Assembly: GCF_010093595.1 (NCBI RefSeq) | Contig: NW_022985454.1 | Coordinates: 487,473 to 551,472, forward strand | Origin: Mytilinidion resinicola | Taxonomy: Eukaryota > Ascomycota > Dothideomycetes > Mytilinidiales > Mytilinidiaceae | Direction of reading: 5' to 3' | Length of the DNA stretch: 64,000 bases | Shown: positions 10,638-21,816 of the stretch, in pieces | Numbering within the stretch: the stretch's first letter is position 1 | Layout of the letters: every line of letters starts with the position of its first letter | The notes under the pieces: generated by a model | What the model was told of the DNA's origin: nothing | Databases searched by the model: none | The model's input: only the letters and a program-made list of their open reading frames with translations | Position numbers and translations under genes: made by a program

Positions 10638-12320
10638 ATGTCCACGGGCATGCAGCACTTCGTCCGTGGAGAAGGCAGACTTGCCTTTCCCGCTCAGCAA
10701 GCCTCTCAGCCTGCCAACGACCGTCGTCGACTAGCTAGCAATGCCAAAATTCCTGTTCCGGGTACTCCACGTAAAGGACCTACTGCTCCAGCACCTCCAA
10801 GCAATCCAGCGTTTGGTGCTCCGCCAGCATTCACGTTCGCGAAACCCATCAGGCCGACGTCTGCTCTGGCCCAAGCCCGCAATTCCATTGGCCAAAATGA
10901 GAAAGGAAAGCACACCGTTCGCCCAGGACGGGATGCCTACGAGACGGATGCTGAGAGCTTGGACACGACTGTCCACGACGCTCGAAGCGCTGCTCAAAGC
11001 GTTGTGCAGGTGAAAGACAGTCAAGCCCCGGAGTACACTCAACAATACAGCGACGACCCTGAAGAGCCTGAAAGCGACGACGAGGGCGAGCACCAAGGCA
11101 ACCAAGAGGGCAATGTCGAAGACAGTCAAGACCGCATTACTCGTCATGAACCTGTTCCCTCCAAAACGCTTCATTTCCTAGATAGGCGTCTCCTCGATAA
11201 TACGGAGCTGGACTCTTACCCAACCACCACTTCAGGTAGGATGGAAGACGAGGATGCTCATGGAGGTGATGCAAGCTCAGAACCTGAGCTAGACCAAGTC
11301 CCGTCTCCGAGTCCAAAGAAGCAACGCCGACGCTTCGCCCGCTCTCAAGTAGAAGAGGGTCATAACGCCCAACAAGCTCGTCAGCCCATCAATCTACCAG
11401 TACACCCTGCAGTTTCGGCTAGCCAGCTTCCTGAAGTCGGCGCCTCGAGGTCGAGGTCTTTCCCGACTCTTGCTACGCAGGGTTCTGACAGGCCTCGGAC
11501 TCAAGCGTCAACTCAAGCTCAGCTCCAAGTCTCGGATCAATCTCGCCAACAAGCGGCTGCTCTTCGTGCTAATAATAAACCTCAGCATCAGCATCCTACT
11601 CAACCGGTAGCCCGTCCAAAGAGCGCCGGTGGCCGATCCAATCACCAAGCGTTACAGGCGACTCCGCAATCCGAAATGCCCCCGCCTCCCATCTACGGCC
11701 TCAATTCAACTCAGCCTCCAGCTTACAGTCATACCCCCAAGGCCGGCCAAGGACTGGATCTGGACACGCCGGCTCAGGAACTGTTCACACACGCAACTCA
11801 CGCTCACCAGCCAAAGGCCCAGTTCGCGAAGCCGACTGTTACTGCTCAGTCGCAAGGCCAGCGCGAGTCAACGCCCGCTGAGGAGACCAACTATGAAGAC
11901 TACGACCGTCCCGCCTTGTTTGAGATGGAATACAAGAAGCTAAAGAACGAGTCCTTCGACACCATACCACGTGGAATTCCATTGCCTCTCTCCGATGAGA
12001 TGAAGAACGCTTCACTTGAAGAACGTCTCGACTTTGTCCAGCAAAGGCTTTCGACAGAAGACCAGAACAAGTTCTTCGGCTCAATTTCCACGCGTGAATG
12101 GGAGGAGGCTGGCGATTGGTTCCTCGGACGTTTCGGAAACATCGTAAAGAGAATGACCGAAGTGAGGAAGGAGAAGCGAAAGCGAGCTATGGAGTTCGAG
12201 AATGAGATCGAAAAGCGACACGAGCACGTAGCGAAGATGCACAAGACGGTTGAGGATGCTATGGAAAAGATGAGGAACAAAGGACAGACGTTGCTTCCTC
12301 GCTCTCCCCGACGGGACTAG
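10638..12320 (+). CDS. ECM11: Ecm11-like protein (meiotic synaptonemal-complex factor family)
   Basis: 560-aa single-exon gene. In budding yeast Ecm11 works with Gmc2 in the central element of the synaptonemal complex; the role here is inferred from the C-terminal domain. Residues 1-420 are low-complexity and acidic/Gln/Pro-rich, with a basic KKQRRR patch near residue 240 that could be a nuclear signal. The Ecm11 domain occupies about residues 425-555: YDRPALFEMEYKKLKNESFD, LEERLDFVQQRLSTEDQNKF, REWEEAGDWFLGRFG, then a basic coiled coil and the closing GQTLLPRSPRR. ATG 10638 is chosen because the frame upstream has only a TTG; a second ATG at 10650 (MQHFVRG) is also plausible and resembles the opening of related proteins. 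Confidence 0.88.
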   Translation: MSTGMQHFVRGEGRLAFPAQQASQPANDRRRLASNAKIPVPGTPRKGPTAPAPPSNPAFGAPPAFTFAKPIRPTSALAQARNSIGQNEKGKHTVRPGRDAYETDAESLDTTVHDARSAAQSVVQVKDSQAPEYTQQYSDDPEEPESDDEGEHQGNQEGNVEDSQDRITRHEPVPSKTLHFLDRRLLDNTELDSYPTTTSGRMEDEDAHGGDASSEPELDQVPSPSPKKQRRRFARSQVEEGHNAQQARQPINLPVHPAVSASQLPEVGASRSRSFPTLATQGSDRPRTQASTQAQLQVSDQSRQQAAALRANNKPQHQHPTQPVARPKSAGGRSNHQALQATPQSEMPPPPIYGLNSTQPPAYSHTPKAGQGLDLDTPAQELFTHATHAHQPKAQFAKPTVTAQSQGQRESTPAEETNYEDYDRPALFEMEYKKLKNESFDTIPRGIPLPLSDEMKNASLEERLDFVQQRLSTEDQNKFFGSISTREWEEAGDWFLGRFGNIVKRMTEVRKEKRKRAMEFENEIEKRHEHVAKMHKTVEDAMEKMRNKGQTLLPRSPRRD

Positions 12321-13842
12321 TGATCTTGATCTGGATCGATGTGTGGAGAACCTACAGATGAGTTGTGAGTTATGAGTTATGGTTACATGCATTAGGCGGT
12401 CGAAAAGGAAAAGTTAGGCATCTTTACCAGGACGTTGTCGATTTCTTTTTTCCACTTCACGGTTCCGCATCTTCGGAGTCTGCATGGGGTGGAGTCGATA
12501 TTTTGAGCCAAGTCGAGAACATCCAGAGAGATTGTACAGTATGGTCTCCACATTGCGCGGCGCTGTATACCCTTCAAGATATATTTCAAATTCGTACTGT
12601 TATAGAGTTTTGCTCAAGGGCAGACATGTTCGTATTCCAACATAGTTTCTACCCTGATAAGATCAGATTCAAACCCACAAGTCACCAGGCATTTCCTTAA
12701 CTCAACTACTAGATGCAAAGGCTATGCTAAGGGAGTATGCGCAGCAAAAATAAGACCGCTCTTAGTGTTTTATTCGTGGGTTAGACAGGGGTTGGGCATT
12801 CCCGCAGGCCTCCACCCCCGCAAATGCATTCGGAAATAGCCCTCGATATCTCCAAGGCCTGTAGCCGCATAAAGTCTACTACGGGCCCTCCGCGTTTCAA
12901 CCTCTTTTTTCTTTTGCCGCGTCATTCATTCTGACTCGCACTCTCAGAGACTCACCTCGTGTCAACAAAATGCCCAATAACTCCAGCCCCAAAGACCAAT
13001 ATGACAAAGCTACCTCAAAAGGCAGGAAGAAGGCGCTTGCAGAATCGAATATCCCAGCAATACACCAGACGGAAACAAATGGCTCATGCAAGGACATTAG
13101 AAAACAGGTAGTTTGATATCCCAATGTGCACCCAAGCAATTTCCTTTCCCGTTCAGGGAACTGAGCTGCTCACGCTTCAGCCTGAGCTGTGGCTGTGCTG
13201 GGGTGAGCGCATCCTAAGCCAAGACTGAGCAGCTCGTTGGAACCCAGTTTTGGGCCCTGTATTCGACAGGGAGGATTGAGACTGGGGCCCTCACCCTGCC
13301 TCGGAAGGCCCATTTCTGGGCCCGTGGGCCTGCCTGGTTCCAGTTTCAAGGCCCCAATTCTCAAGTAAATTTACCCTCCTATGGAAAATAGCCTAAGCCT
13401 GATCTGCGCCACTTTATCATCCACGCAAGGGCAAAGCCACGAGTGGCTGATACGTTCTATCAGTAAGATGGGTCTATCTTAAGAGCATGCCTGTCTAGAG
13501 AATGCCCTTGTCTTGAGATGCTACCCTTTTAAAACCACGGCTGTCTTAAGACCATAGCCGTCTTAAGAACATGCCGTCTTAAGAACATGCCTTTTTAGGA
13601 ACGTGCCGTCTTAGGAACATGCTGTCTTAGGAATGTGACTGTCTGAAGATGTGGGGTGTCACGTGACATGAATCAGAAGGCCAAACCCTGAGGAACGGGG
13701 AACCTTGAGTCGCCGATGAAACTGTAGCAGCATGGAGCAGGACCTAAGAACCTAATTCACATCTACAGCCTTGCCTAATTCCTTCTACCGCAAGCAAAAG
13801 CTTCTTTGCACCAACCCTTGATCGCGAGTAAGTTCTCCGACT
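12321..13842. other. Intergenic with repeats, no supported gene
   Basis: About 1.5 kb without a convincing gene. At 13163-13240 a short inverted match occurs: CTGAGCTGCTCA against TGAGCAGCTCGT. A GC-rich stretch with repeated GGGCCC-type words follows (13245-13365), and the tandem repeat at 13465-13660 is listed separately. The inverted pair could be the edge of a small nonautonomous element, but no flanking duplication is visible. Confidence 0.45.
13465..13660 (+). repeat. Degenerate tandem repeat, about 16-bp unit
   Basis: Repeated copies of a unit close to GTCTTAAGAACATGCC, clearest at about 13543, 13560, 13575 and 13605, and more diverged copies on both sides (for example GTCTTAGGAATGTGACT). 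Some units are separated by a few extra bases. Confidence 0.75.
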
Positions 13843-14593
13843 CTAGCTCAGACCCGCGCAAACTAGTTCATAGGAGGATCCACTAGTTATAGCGAGTTCC
13901 GTGGTATCCTTTTTGTCCAGCGAGACATCATAGACCCATGCAAAAGCGACCAGGCGGAAGGACCCGTCGGCTTCCAGTCTGAGCACTGCTGGCGAAGTAC
14001 TCCTATCAAGAAAGCAGAGGACGTCCCCTAGCTCAACATGCGGATCTGCGTTTGCAATGAATCCGAGGTCTATCAGCAGTAGAGCCTTTTCGTTCATCAC
14101 GTAGCCCATCAAGTTTTGCATAGACGTGACCCAGAGAGACTCGGGTGTAGCCAGTTCATCCGCAAATATCAATTGCAGCACCCAGTGCTTAAAGAGTGCG
14201 AAGTTGGAAATGAAGTTTGGGTTGTTGGGGTCAGACAGGTCGCGCCGTCGCGTGGTTAGTTTCTGTTCACAGGACTCCAGTTCCAGCCCCTCGGCCTCAA
14301 TAAAAGGGAGCCTTGTAAGAATAGTTTTCCAAAGACCTCCTTTTCTCACATGTCCCTGCTGCTTTGGACCTGCCTAGGCGGAGAGAAAGGGCGATGATAG
14401 CATCGCGCTCGAAGGAAAGCATGTCTTGCAGGAACTCTATTGCTTCCTCGATCATGTATAGGGTAGTGCAATTATCACTACGTGTGATACGGCCTAAGAG
14501 TGTTCTAGGTACCCTCAAAGTTCCCTTTTGAGCACCATGAACAGCCTCTGGGAGTACATTGTCGATAATGGGCTGGTCGAAGTTCGCCCTCAA
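13843..14593 (-). pseudogene. HET-domain-type (heterokaryon incompatibility) protein C-terminal fragment, broken
   Basis: Two overlapping minus-strand frames (14593..14297 and 14349..13843) look like pieces of one protein. The second has GDVLCFLDRSTSPAVLRLEA followed by GSFRLVAFAWVYDV, the pattern found near the end of many fungal HET proteins (controlled, often cytosolic, triggers of incompatibility cell death). The first is helical (MIEEAIEFLQDMLSFERDAI). The shift between them near 14340 has no good GT-AG intron, which suggests a frameshift. No N-terminal HET domain is visible upstream, so this is a truncated remnant. The family call rests on a weak signature. Confidence 0.45.
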
Positions 14594-14759
14594 TATTTCT
14601 GGCCTCTCGGGTATCGCTAGTGATGCTGCTGAGAAGTCAGTACACTAGGGAGGAATAGGCCTCAGCATTCGCATTGTTGGAGCGCTATTAGTTCGCCTAC
14701 TATGGCCGAAACTGCTGGAAACATTATCTGTAGAAGTCAGCTAAACGTCTCTTTCAGCT

Positions 14760-15600
14760 TTCATGGTCCACGCTACTGGACAGCGTTGAGTGGTGTCAAA
14801 GCCCCTAGGGGGTGGTCCCTTCTATATATACAGCTCGATAGTCATCTAGGAAAATCTGAGCTAATTCAACCTGAGAAGCGCTGATAAGCTGTAAGCTTAT
14901 GGGAAGCTTATAGGGGCACATGATGTGAGGGAGTGGTAATTTGTGTGTGTATTGTGGAGGTGTGCGTACCTAGGCACGTATATATAGATGTGCGGGACGC
15001 CAAGTCCTGCGTTGATTGGTGCCTTTAGGCTTACACCCCCTCAGATTTGAATGTAATGTAGAAGCTGTAGTAGCTGTTGACGTGGTATGGTGCTCATGAC
15101 AGCTTTGTGAGGCTTTTCGCATCATTTGTTTGTGTGAAGCTTTTCGCTTCTTTGTGTTGTGAGCTTTCGCTCGTCCATTGTTGCCAATGGTTTGTGTTGA
15201 TGAAACTTTCGCTTCTCTGGTTGCACAAGTAAACTATGCATTTTATTGGCTTTTGAAGTGGCTTAAGGAGGAGCCTGAGGAGCGTTTTGAGTGCTTGGAA
15301 ACTCATCGAAGTGAAGTTGTGAGACCCAGTTCTCATGTCGCTATCGAGGTAATAGCTTTGCCAGGCCATCGGCAGGCTGGGCTTTGGTTTGGATGTATGT
15401 CAAATCGATTCGCTTTGCTTGAACCTCTTGTCGTAGCCAGTGATAGTGAATGTCGACATGTTGAAGTGTGGTTTTGAGCTTTGGTGTAGCTGCTTGAACA
15501 AATCGAATCGTCTGCTGATTGTCGCAATATAGCACTTGGTCGTTGTGTGGCTCGAAATTGATGGATTTGAAGATTCTCCACCACCCAAACTTTCATTCCT
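14760..15600 (-). mobile_element. Ty1/copia retrotransposon remnant (RNase H end and probable LTR)
   Basis: 15590..15341 (-) encodes the end of a copia polyprotein. RNase H signatures are VLYCDNQQTIRFVQAA, LQHVDIHYHWLRQEVQA and QPADGLAKLLPR, followed by a stop. Downstream in the element direction, a G-rich tract (about 15036-15047) precedes TGTAAGCC at 15035, a plausible polypurine tract and LTR start. The far LTR end is not clear. The interval 14784-14880 resembles 29380-29470 in the same orientation and may be a second LTR fragment. Upstream the frame breaks up beyond 15600, so this is a truncated, inactive copy. Confidence 0.7.
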
Positions 15601-15968
15601 CGCTCCCTTTCCACTGTCATTGGAGGAATCTCTTTCGATGATGGAGTGGACGGAGGCATGGATTTCTCGAAGAACTTTTCAACATCCACCGTTAAGGTCC
15701 TGGTTGCTGGAGGGAGCCGGCGGATCACGTCCATCCAGGGTTGAAAATACTCCTTGAAAGTGAAACATGTTTTCTCTTCGCTTGTTTTGATGTGAAAATG
15801 ACGTGGGCATCTTGGGAGCAATTGGATGCCTCCTTTCTCGTGAGGTGAAAGTAGTAGAGAGATCGGTTCTGGGGTGTCGGCGAAAACGGGGATTTCGTCG
15901 CAGAGAAGTTGTATAGTCTCGTGTCGGAGCTAGCGAGAAACTTGAAGAAGAGGAAGCGTACACCAGTT

Positions 15969-16280
15969 TTAGTTAAGAGCAAGTAAACCTCGTGGCAGAG
16001 ACTCATTGTAGCAGCGATTGTTGTAGATGGAGCCCCATTCCACCTCGAATGTGTCCGGAAGGGCTAGGAAGAGGATCCGGTCGCGTAGTTCCCTGGGAAG
16101 CTGACCCAATCGGTCTGGTAGCATGCTGTGAGGATTGCTTATAGCGTCGAGAAAGTGATTGTAGACAGCCGCGAGACAGGCGGATGGGGATTCTTTAAGA
16201 AGGCGAAGATGTAAGGATTCTCCAGGGCTGGATGCTGCCTTGGAGGCATCCATCCCTTTACTGATGACACCCTTGACCAA
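15969..16280 (-). pseudogene. Partial ORF with F-box-like start, probably a gene fragment
   Basis: About 103 codons from ATG 16280. The segment LPRELRDRILFLALPDTFEV resembles the short F-box-like opening of many small fungal proteins of unknown role. The frame stops at 15969, close to the copia remnant, and no good continuing exon is seen. It could be a first exon or a fragment cut by rearrangement. Confidence 0.35.
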
Positions 16281-16799
16281 AGCTCTTGAAAGGGAGATAT
16301 AAAGTGGGATAGCAGTGGATGAAATGATGTGAGATTTTGGTGCAGACTGATGCGAGAGGGAAAAGGTGGGCTCGGCAATGACTCGGATATTTAGGCCGGA
16401 ATACCGTCACGTGACTCTATTCATACGTCCCGAGGCCCAAGCTCATCCATGGATTGCATAGGCAACTTGGCAGCCTCTGAAATTCTCAAACGAACCTCAC
16501 AATCGACACGGACGATTGCATTCGGTATGATTTCAGGGCAAACAGTGAGAAGGTTGTAGGCATTGACTACATCAACGATCGGACACACATACACAAACCA
16601 GCGAAACTCGACGAAGCAAGACATTCCCTGTATCACACACGTCGGCTGATCCAAAAAGGATGGAAGGCGCTGTGGCATACCATGATCGATTTTTGTTCTC
16701 GTCAATATGTACAAGATCTGGTAGCTTGTGACCAACAACCTAATCCCCTCTTCACTCCTAAGACACGACTGCGTGACTTCAGCCACCAGCTCATTGATG

Positions 16800-17340
16800 G
16801 CCTTTTAAAAAAATTGAGCGTCGGCGCAAATCTGGTAGAAATGGTCGGGCGTCGAGTACTGAAACTGGCACGAGACAAACCGGCGCCATCGATTCATTCG
16901 AATTAGATGCTGCGGAAAACGAAGAGACAGGGAGTGCGATCGAGTTCGTTGAACCGATGGCAATCGAAAATGGACCTGACACCGTATTGTCACCTCAACC
17001 AATGGTCGGTAGAGCGTTTGAATCTCCTTCTGCTATCATGACTCAGTCCTCGTCGGTTCACCCAGACCAGCAAGTTTTGACACATGAGTTAGAGTCTACT
17101 CTCAATGTTCAACGCGTCTACTGTCCACATCCCTTTCCAATAACTCGGCGATTTCACCTTCTTCTAGATACCCTAAACCACCCGGTCTGTGCCGGCAAGT
17201 TTTCATTCGCGAAACGTCCACAGGAAGTGCCCCGCCTGGATTAGTAACCCTTCGTAACGGAGGACAACCAGGGGAAGGACAGGCGTCGAATAGTGCTTTC
17301 TTGCATTCGATTGCGGGCTAGAAGCGAAAATCTTATCTTG
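16800..17340 (+). pseudogene. Possible degraded coding fragment, unknown family
   Basis: A plus frame with a basic opening (KKIERRRKSGRNG, around 16805) runs into an acidic and Ser/Pro-rich stretch (SFELDAAENEETGSAIEF, then VEPMAIENGP). A second frame takes over near 17120 and continues (GLVTLRNGGQPGEGQASNSA) to a stop near 17320. The composition is protein-like but no domain is recognisable, and the frame change has no clear intron. It may be the tail of a decayed regulator. Confidence 0.25.
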
Positions 17341-17894
17341 CTAGACTAGATCCAGACCTTAGCCCGGGAAAGAATCAAAAGATTCCTAGAGGAATATCGT
17401 AATGCATAGACCTATGAGCAGTTTTTTCAATGCAATCGTCGATGACACGAGTATAACATTGGTCTAGCCTCTATTCTTCTTGGCAGCTATGTCATCGAGT
17501 AAAAAATTACGATATATGATAGTGTAAGTGAAGTCGGCGTGATTGACTCTTACGGGTTTCTGATTCCTGACCAGTGCTGCCAGAGGGTCTTTCCATTGAA
17601 AAATCTGCGAAACTTGAAAGTCGCGTTGCAGGGTGCCTTTGGGTGTTGATGTGCTGTGGCTGGTTCAACGATGTAATCTCCAAATTCCTGAGTTTGCGGG
17701 GGAGAAAGTTTAGCAAGTCTATGATTGCGGAATTGTGCGCTTTGCTGGTAAACTTATGTTGTATGGACTAATCGGTAAAATGGGACATTCAGCGGTATGC
17801 TAGTTGTGTTGGCTCGACTCTGAGGAACTAATCCCTTCTCCAACTAAAGACAGCCATTCAGGGGGGGGGGACCAAGATCAGAAGCGATAGACGT
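17341..17894. other. No supported gene; includes a poly-G run
   Basis: Short ORFs only. A G homopolymer at about 17862-17871 lies just downstream of the kinase-like gene. Confidence 0.5.
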
Positions 17895-19699
17895 CTAATT
17901 ACGAGGAATGGGAGGTGGTGTTCGAGGATTCTCGAAGGAATCATCATCGCTACGAGGGAATCGAGGACTAGCTGGAGGACTGAGCATAGGCTGCAGTGCG
18001 CTGGAACTTAAGAAAACAGGGTTGGGGTGGTATGGGTATCCAGCCAAAGAGGAGAATGCTCTCTCGTCACCACCGACGAATGAGTTAGGCTCTGACATAA
18101 TCCGCCGACGCGCTACAGTGGTGTTTGGCGAGGGACTTGGTGTTGCGTTCGAAGCATGTTGAGCTGCGCTTGTATTGTTGCGATCGGATGGCTGGTTAAA
18201 GTCGTCGCATCGACAAGGCTTGAGATGCGTCGGGACATTGCGCATTACTCCGCGGGCATCTGGGCGATCCTCTCTCTTTAGGCGAATCATTGGCTCAATA
18301 AATTGAACGAAATTATGAGACATCCCGATGCCTTGAGAAAACCAAGGAGCCATGCGGTCCGTGACGCGGCTGTAGAGCAGTATCCTACGAGCAGCAGCAG
18401 CACCGGGGCCGGAGTTCTTTTCGGCTTCTACGTGTGGTCGTGCCAGTAGGAATTCATGGAACTGGTTAACGGAGTACCCATAGATGACCGAAAGCATCTC
18501 CGAGAAGACGCAGCCTAGAGAGAAGATGTCGGTCCCACGACCATGCTTGCTGATACTTCCGTCGACTTGGAGGTAATCTAACGCTTCTGGTGCGGCGTAC
18601 ATTGCTGATGTTCTTGCTGGATTCTCAGTCGACGTGGTTTGGCCGATTGTAAAGCGCGATGAGGAACTGAAGTCGGTGAACAGGATTTGCGATCTACGAT
18701 GGACTATGTTCGATGGCTTAATATCTTGATGTCGTATCCCTTGTCCGTGCATGTACACTAAGGCTGATGTCAGGCAGGTGTACCAGTTCCGAAGCCATAT
18801 CGCTTCATTCCGTTTTATTTACCGCTCCCCAACCTCTTCTAAAAAGGTCTGGAGGTCACTTTCTCCTACAGGCGACATCAGCAGGCAGTAAAATTCCTTC
18901 TTCCGCTGCGTATGGTCTTCGTACGACCCTAGAATTTGTATAATATGGGGATGACACAGATCTTCTAGGACTTTGGCCTCTTCCTGGATAATCTGAAGTC
19001 GTTTCTTTCTTTGGTAGTAAGGGAGCTGGACACGTTTTCGGACGAAGCTTTCAAAACCGGGTTCTGCCACTCGAACTTCTTCGACCACACCAAGCGATCC
19101 ATGCCCGAGGTGGCCGCATACAACTAGAGGCTCCTGGGAGCCTAGGCTGAGGACTCGGTGGCCAACGGTAATGCCACATTTTGTGGCGACGGCAAGGCGG
19201 AGTTCCTCGCGTGTATCGCGTAAGACTGGCATCGGAGAGCGCGATTTTGCAGAATCTGTGGGGGCTTCCACTGCCCAGCATTAGGATTAAAAGCATCAGA
19301 GTATCATCTGAAAGACTCACTGTGCTTGAGGGGCTGCTCAGGTGACGGCCGATTTTCAGGATCTAAAGGCGCATCGTGAACCCCACTCATTCGGAATTGC
19401 CCGTATCCGCCAAATGTAGTGCTCGGAGAGCTCTCAGAGCTCACGCTACTAGTGCTAAGCCCTCGTTGCTCATTCTCCTCCTTCTTCATAAAACCTTCCG
19501 GGACAGGCGATATGGCCGTGCGGGCAGGCGGCTCGGGGAGCAATGGGAACCTGCGGTCTTCAAGGGATGGCGTGGGGGCACTAGGAGTTCTGCTATTGCT
19601 AGGTTTTCGGAAACTGTCTCTGATCTTTGACCACGTGTTGTTCTTTTCCTTCGGACGTTCACCTGTGAAACTCGAGTAGTGTAGATGGGCTCTTGACAT
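17895..19699 (-). pseudogene. Protein kinase-like gene with an in-frame stop in the kinase domain
   Basis: Two exons: 19699..19321 and 19270..17895, with a 50-bp GT-AG intron. The first 130 residues are Ser/Pro-rich. The kinase fold follows: glycine loop in CGHLGHGSLGVVEEV, probable beta-3 lysine in VRKRVQLP, catalytic loop IRHQDIKPSNIV, a degenerate DFG (TDFSSSSRF), YAAPEALDYL as the APE region, and DIFSLGCVFSEML. The tail is proline/serine-rich. A TAA at 18821..18819 interrupts the frame just before LRNWYTCLTSALVYMH, yet both sides stay in the same frame and look conserved. No intron can remove the stop and keep that helix. One C-to-T change (CAA to TAA) would explain it. Family members with DFS instead of DFG may still act as kinases or as scaffolds. 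Confidence 0.78.
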
Positions 19700-20653
19700 C
19701 TTGCAAAGCAACGAGATATTACCCGGCTAAATATCAGCTTCTTCGGTCCTCTAAATAACCGACGTACTGGACTAAGGCTCAATTTTGCTTCCTCTAACAT
19801 GGAATGGCCCCCGTAGCCTAGCGATCGGGCGGCGCTATCTGACGCACTGCTGCAAAGCCTGCTTAAGACTTCAGAGTAGCGGGTAATCAGAGAAGATGTG
19901 CCTTATCGCTACTAAAGGAAATGAATGCTTGCGAGGATGGTCGTCATTGTCGAAAAGAAGGGAGGAGGCTGAGGAAGGAAAAGGGTTCGAAGCGGCGCCA
20001 AGGTTCTCAACTCCAGCCGCGATCTAAGCCACTGCCGCTGCAGCCTTCCCGGGTCAATCACGCTCTGGGCGCATCTGATATTCATGCCGAAGTTTGTTCT
20101 TGTGTGCGGTACTTCCGAGTTCTCTGGCTGACGAAAAGAACACAATATCGTCGGATTTATCAAAGAGATGCTGGGGGATGTCTGATCCCCACAATCATTT
20201 CCCACCTCGAGAGGATCTGCTGGGACGGGTCGTCGCTTGTTTGGCCAATCAGTCATAGAAGTTCAGCTCCACTCGCCGTTCTGTAGTCTGCAAGGGAACC
20301 TCCGGCTTCCGACGTCTGTCAAGCCATTTAGGCTGTTAGATATTAATTACTGCTGTTTTGCGGGATCAGAGTCTATCAACCCGGGGTAGATCGGCGACAA
20401 CGCATGGAGAGCATGAGGTAGAAAGCAATGCAATATACAGTGACTGGACATCCATGTCTACTGTTTGGAGCGCGTCGAAAGATTTTCGAAATCTGATGAA
20501 CTGCTACAGATTGCTGCCTTGCGCTGCACTTTTCCGGCTAAAGGCACATCTCGTGATGCTCGTAAGCATTCTGATGTTTTGAAGAAAACCAAACAGCCGT
20601 AGATGGAAGTCCAGATATCTTTAGGTGTCCAGACGTGGATATTCAGGCAACCA
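19700..20653. other. Intergenic, no supported gene
   Basis: About 950 bp between the kinase-like gene (its 5' side) and the end of the oxidoreductase pseudogene. Short ORFs only; nothing recognised. Confidence 0.5.
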
Positions 20654-21660
20654 TTATTCCAGGTCACTCAAATCCCTCCTCAGAACCACCTTCTCATGTG
20701 CACCCCAGCCTTCGGGCTTCTCTACCTTCCAAGCCCACCTTCTATCCTTCTCTTCACCATTGCCGACACCGTTCAAGACGTTAACCACATACTCTCCTAT
20801 TATGGGGAGAAACTTCCAGCTTTGAAAGCTCCCTCCAACGGCGAGATACAGGTTTTGCAGCCGCGAGTAAGGATATTTCGTGACGAGTTGGTCTTGCGCA
20901 GGCATGACGGAATCCCAACACATGCGCCAGTATTCCGGCGTTCGTTGGACATAGTTTAGAAACAGCTTTGCGACGATAGCATCCAGGGTCTCCTGTTGCA
21001 GCTTTTCCGGCACCATTCTGATTGCGGTCCGGTGGAACTGATATTCGATGGCCAAATGAAGTCAGCTTAGTATTAGTGACAGATTTCGCGTTAGTAAACT
21101 TTAGAAGGTGGCTCCGTGAAGGTAGCGGTATAGCTTCTCCTGCGTCTCTATATATCAGCACCGGCATGTCCTTCAGCGCCCCAAACTCCCCATCATCGAG
21201 CTTGTAATGCATCACACATACCCCCGCAGCGGTGATCTGTCGCTCGACCCTCTCTTCCTCCTTTACATTTAGCCCATCCTCCATGGCGGACAGTATCTCG
21301 CTGGTCCATGCACCCGTTGCTAACAGCACCGTATCCACCTTATATACGCTCCCATCCTTCATCTTGACCCCTTTAACCCCATTCTCTCTAAGAACAAGCC
21401 TACCCACATTACCGCACTTATAGCTAACCCCTATCCCTACCGCCTCCGCCATCATTTTCTCTACTGCAGCTCCCGCATCAGCCCACACAGCATCCGGATT
21501 CTAATATGCCTTATCCCCTAGCCCTTCAAACGTCGCGTCCCGCAACACACCACCCCAGCGTTCTCTTATGCCCTCATCCAACACCACATCCTCGTGATTA
21601 TACCATGCAACGCTCCCGCCGATTATGGTATCGTCCTTTCCCTGGAGACAGCATTTCGGG
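20654..21660 (-). pseudogene. FAD-dependent amino-acid/sarcosine oxidase-like oxidoreductase, disabled
   Basis: DAO-type flavoenzyme remnant, family oxidising amines or amino acids. In the minus direction: WYNHEDVVLDEGIRERWGG, a TAG at 21503..21501, then NPDAVWADAGAAVEKMM, VDTVLLATGAWTSEIL (FAD-binding strand) and MPVLIYRDAGEAIPLPS, ending near GHRISVPPDRNQ. At about 21012-21016 the frame shifts and the protein resumes with MVPEKLQQETLDAIVAKL, PEYWRMCWDSV, LYLAVGGSFQSWKFLPIIG and the stop at 20654. The N-terminal Rossmann GxGxxG was not found upstream of 21660. Stop plus frameshift plus missing start make it a pseudogene. Confidence 0.75.
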
Positions 21661-21816
21661 TATGGCAAGGGCTGAACTCCTTCTGATCATGTGTTCGCTA
21701 TATATGCCTCATACACAAGGTTGTACAATTTGTGGAAATGACTTACGATGACGGCGGCGTCGCAGCCAACTCGGTCGTGCGCGTGGGAACAGTTCTTATT
21801 CGAGTTGAGGCATTTT

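Noticed and set aside
10706..12280. Minus- and alternative-frame ORFs over ECM11
   Set aside because: The plus frame carries the Ecm11 domain; the others have no recognisable features.
13163..13370. Possible miniature inverted-repeat element
   Set aside because: Only about 12 bp of inverted match and no target duplication; kept as a note in the intergenic entry.
18759..18822. A 59-bp intron (GTAAAT to CATCAG) to remove the TAA in the kinase-like gene
   Set aside because: It would delete a conserved helix and leave the following catalytic loop out of frame.
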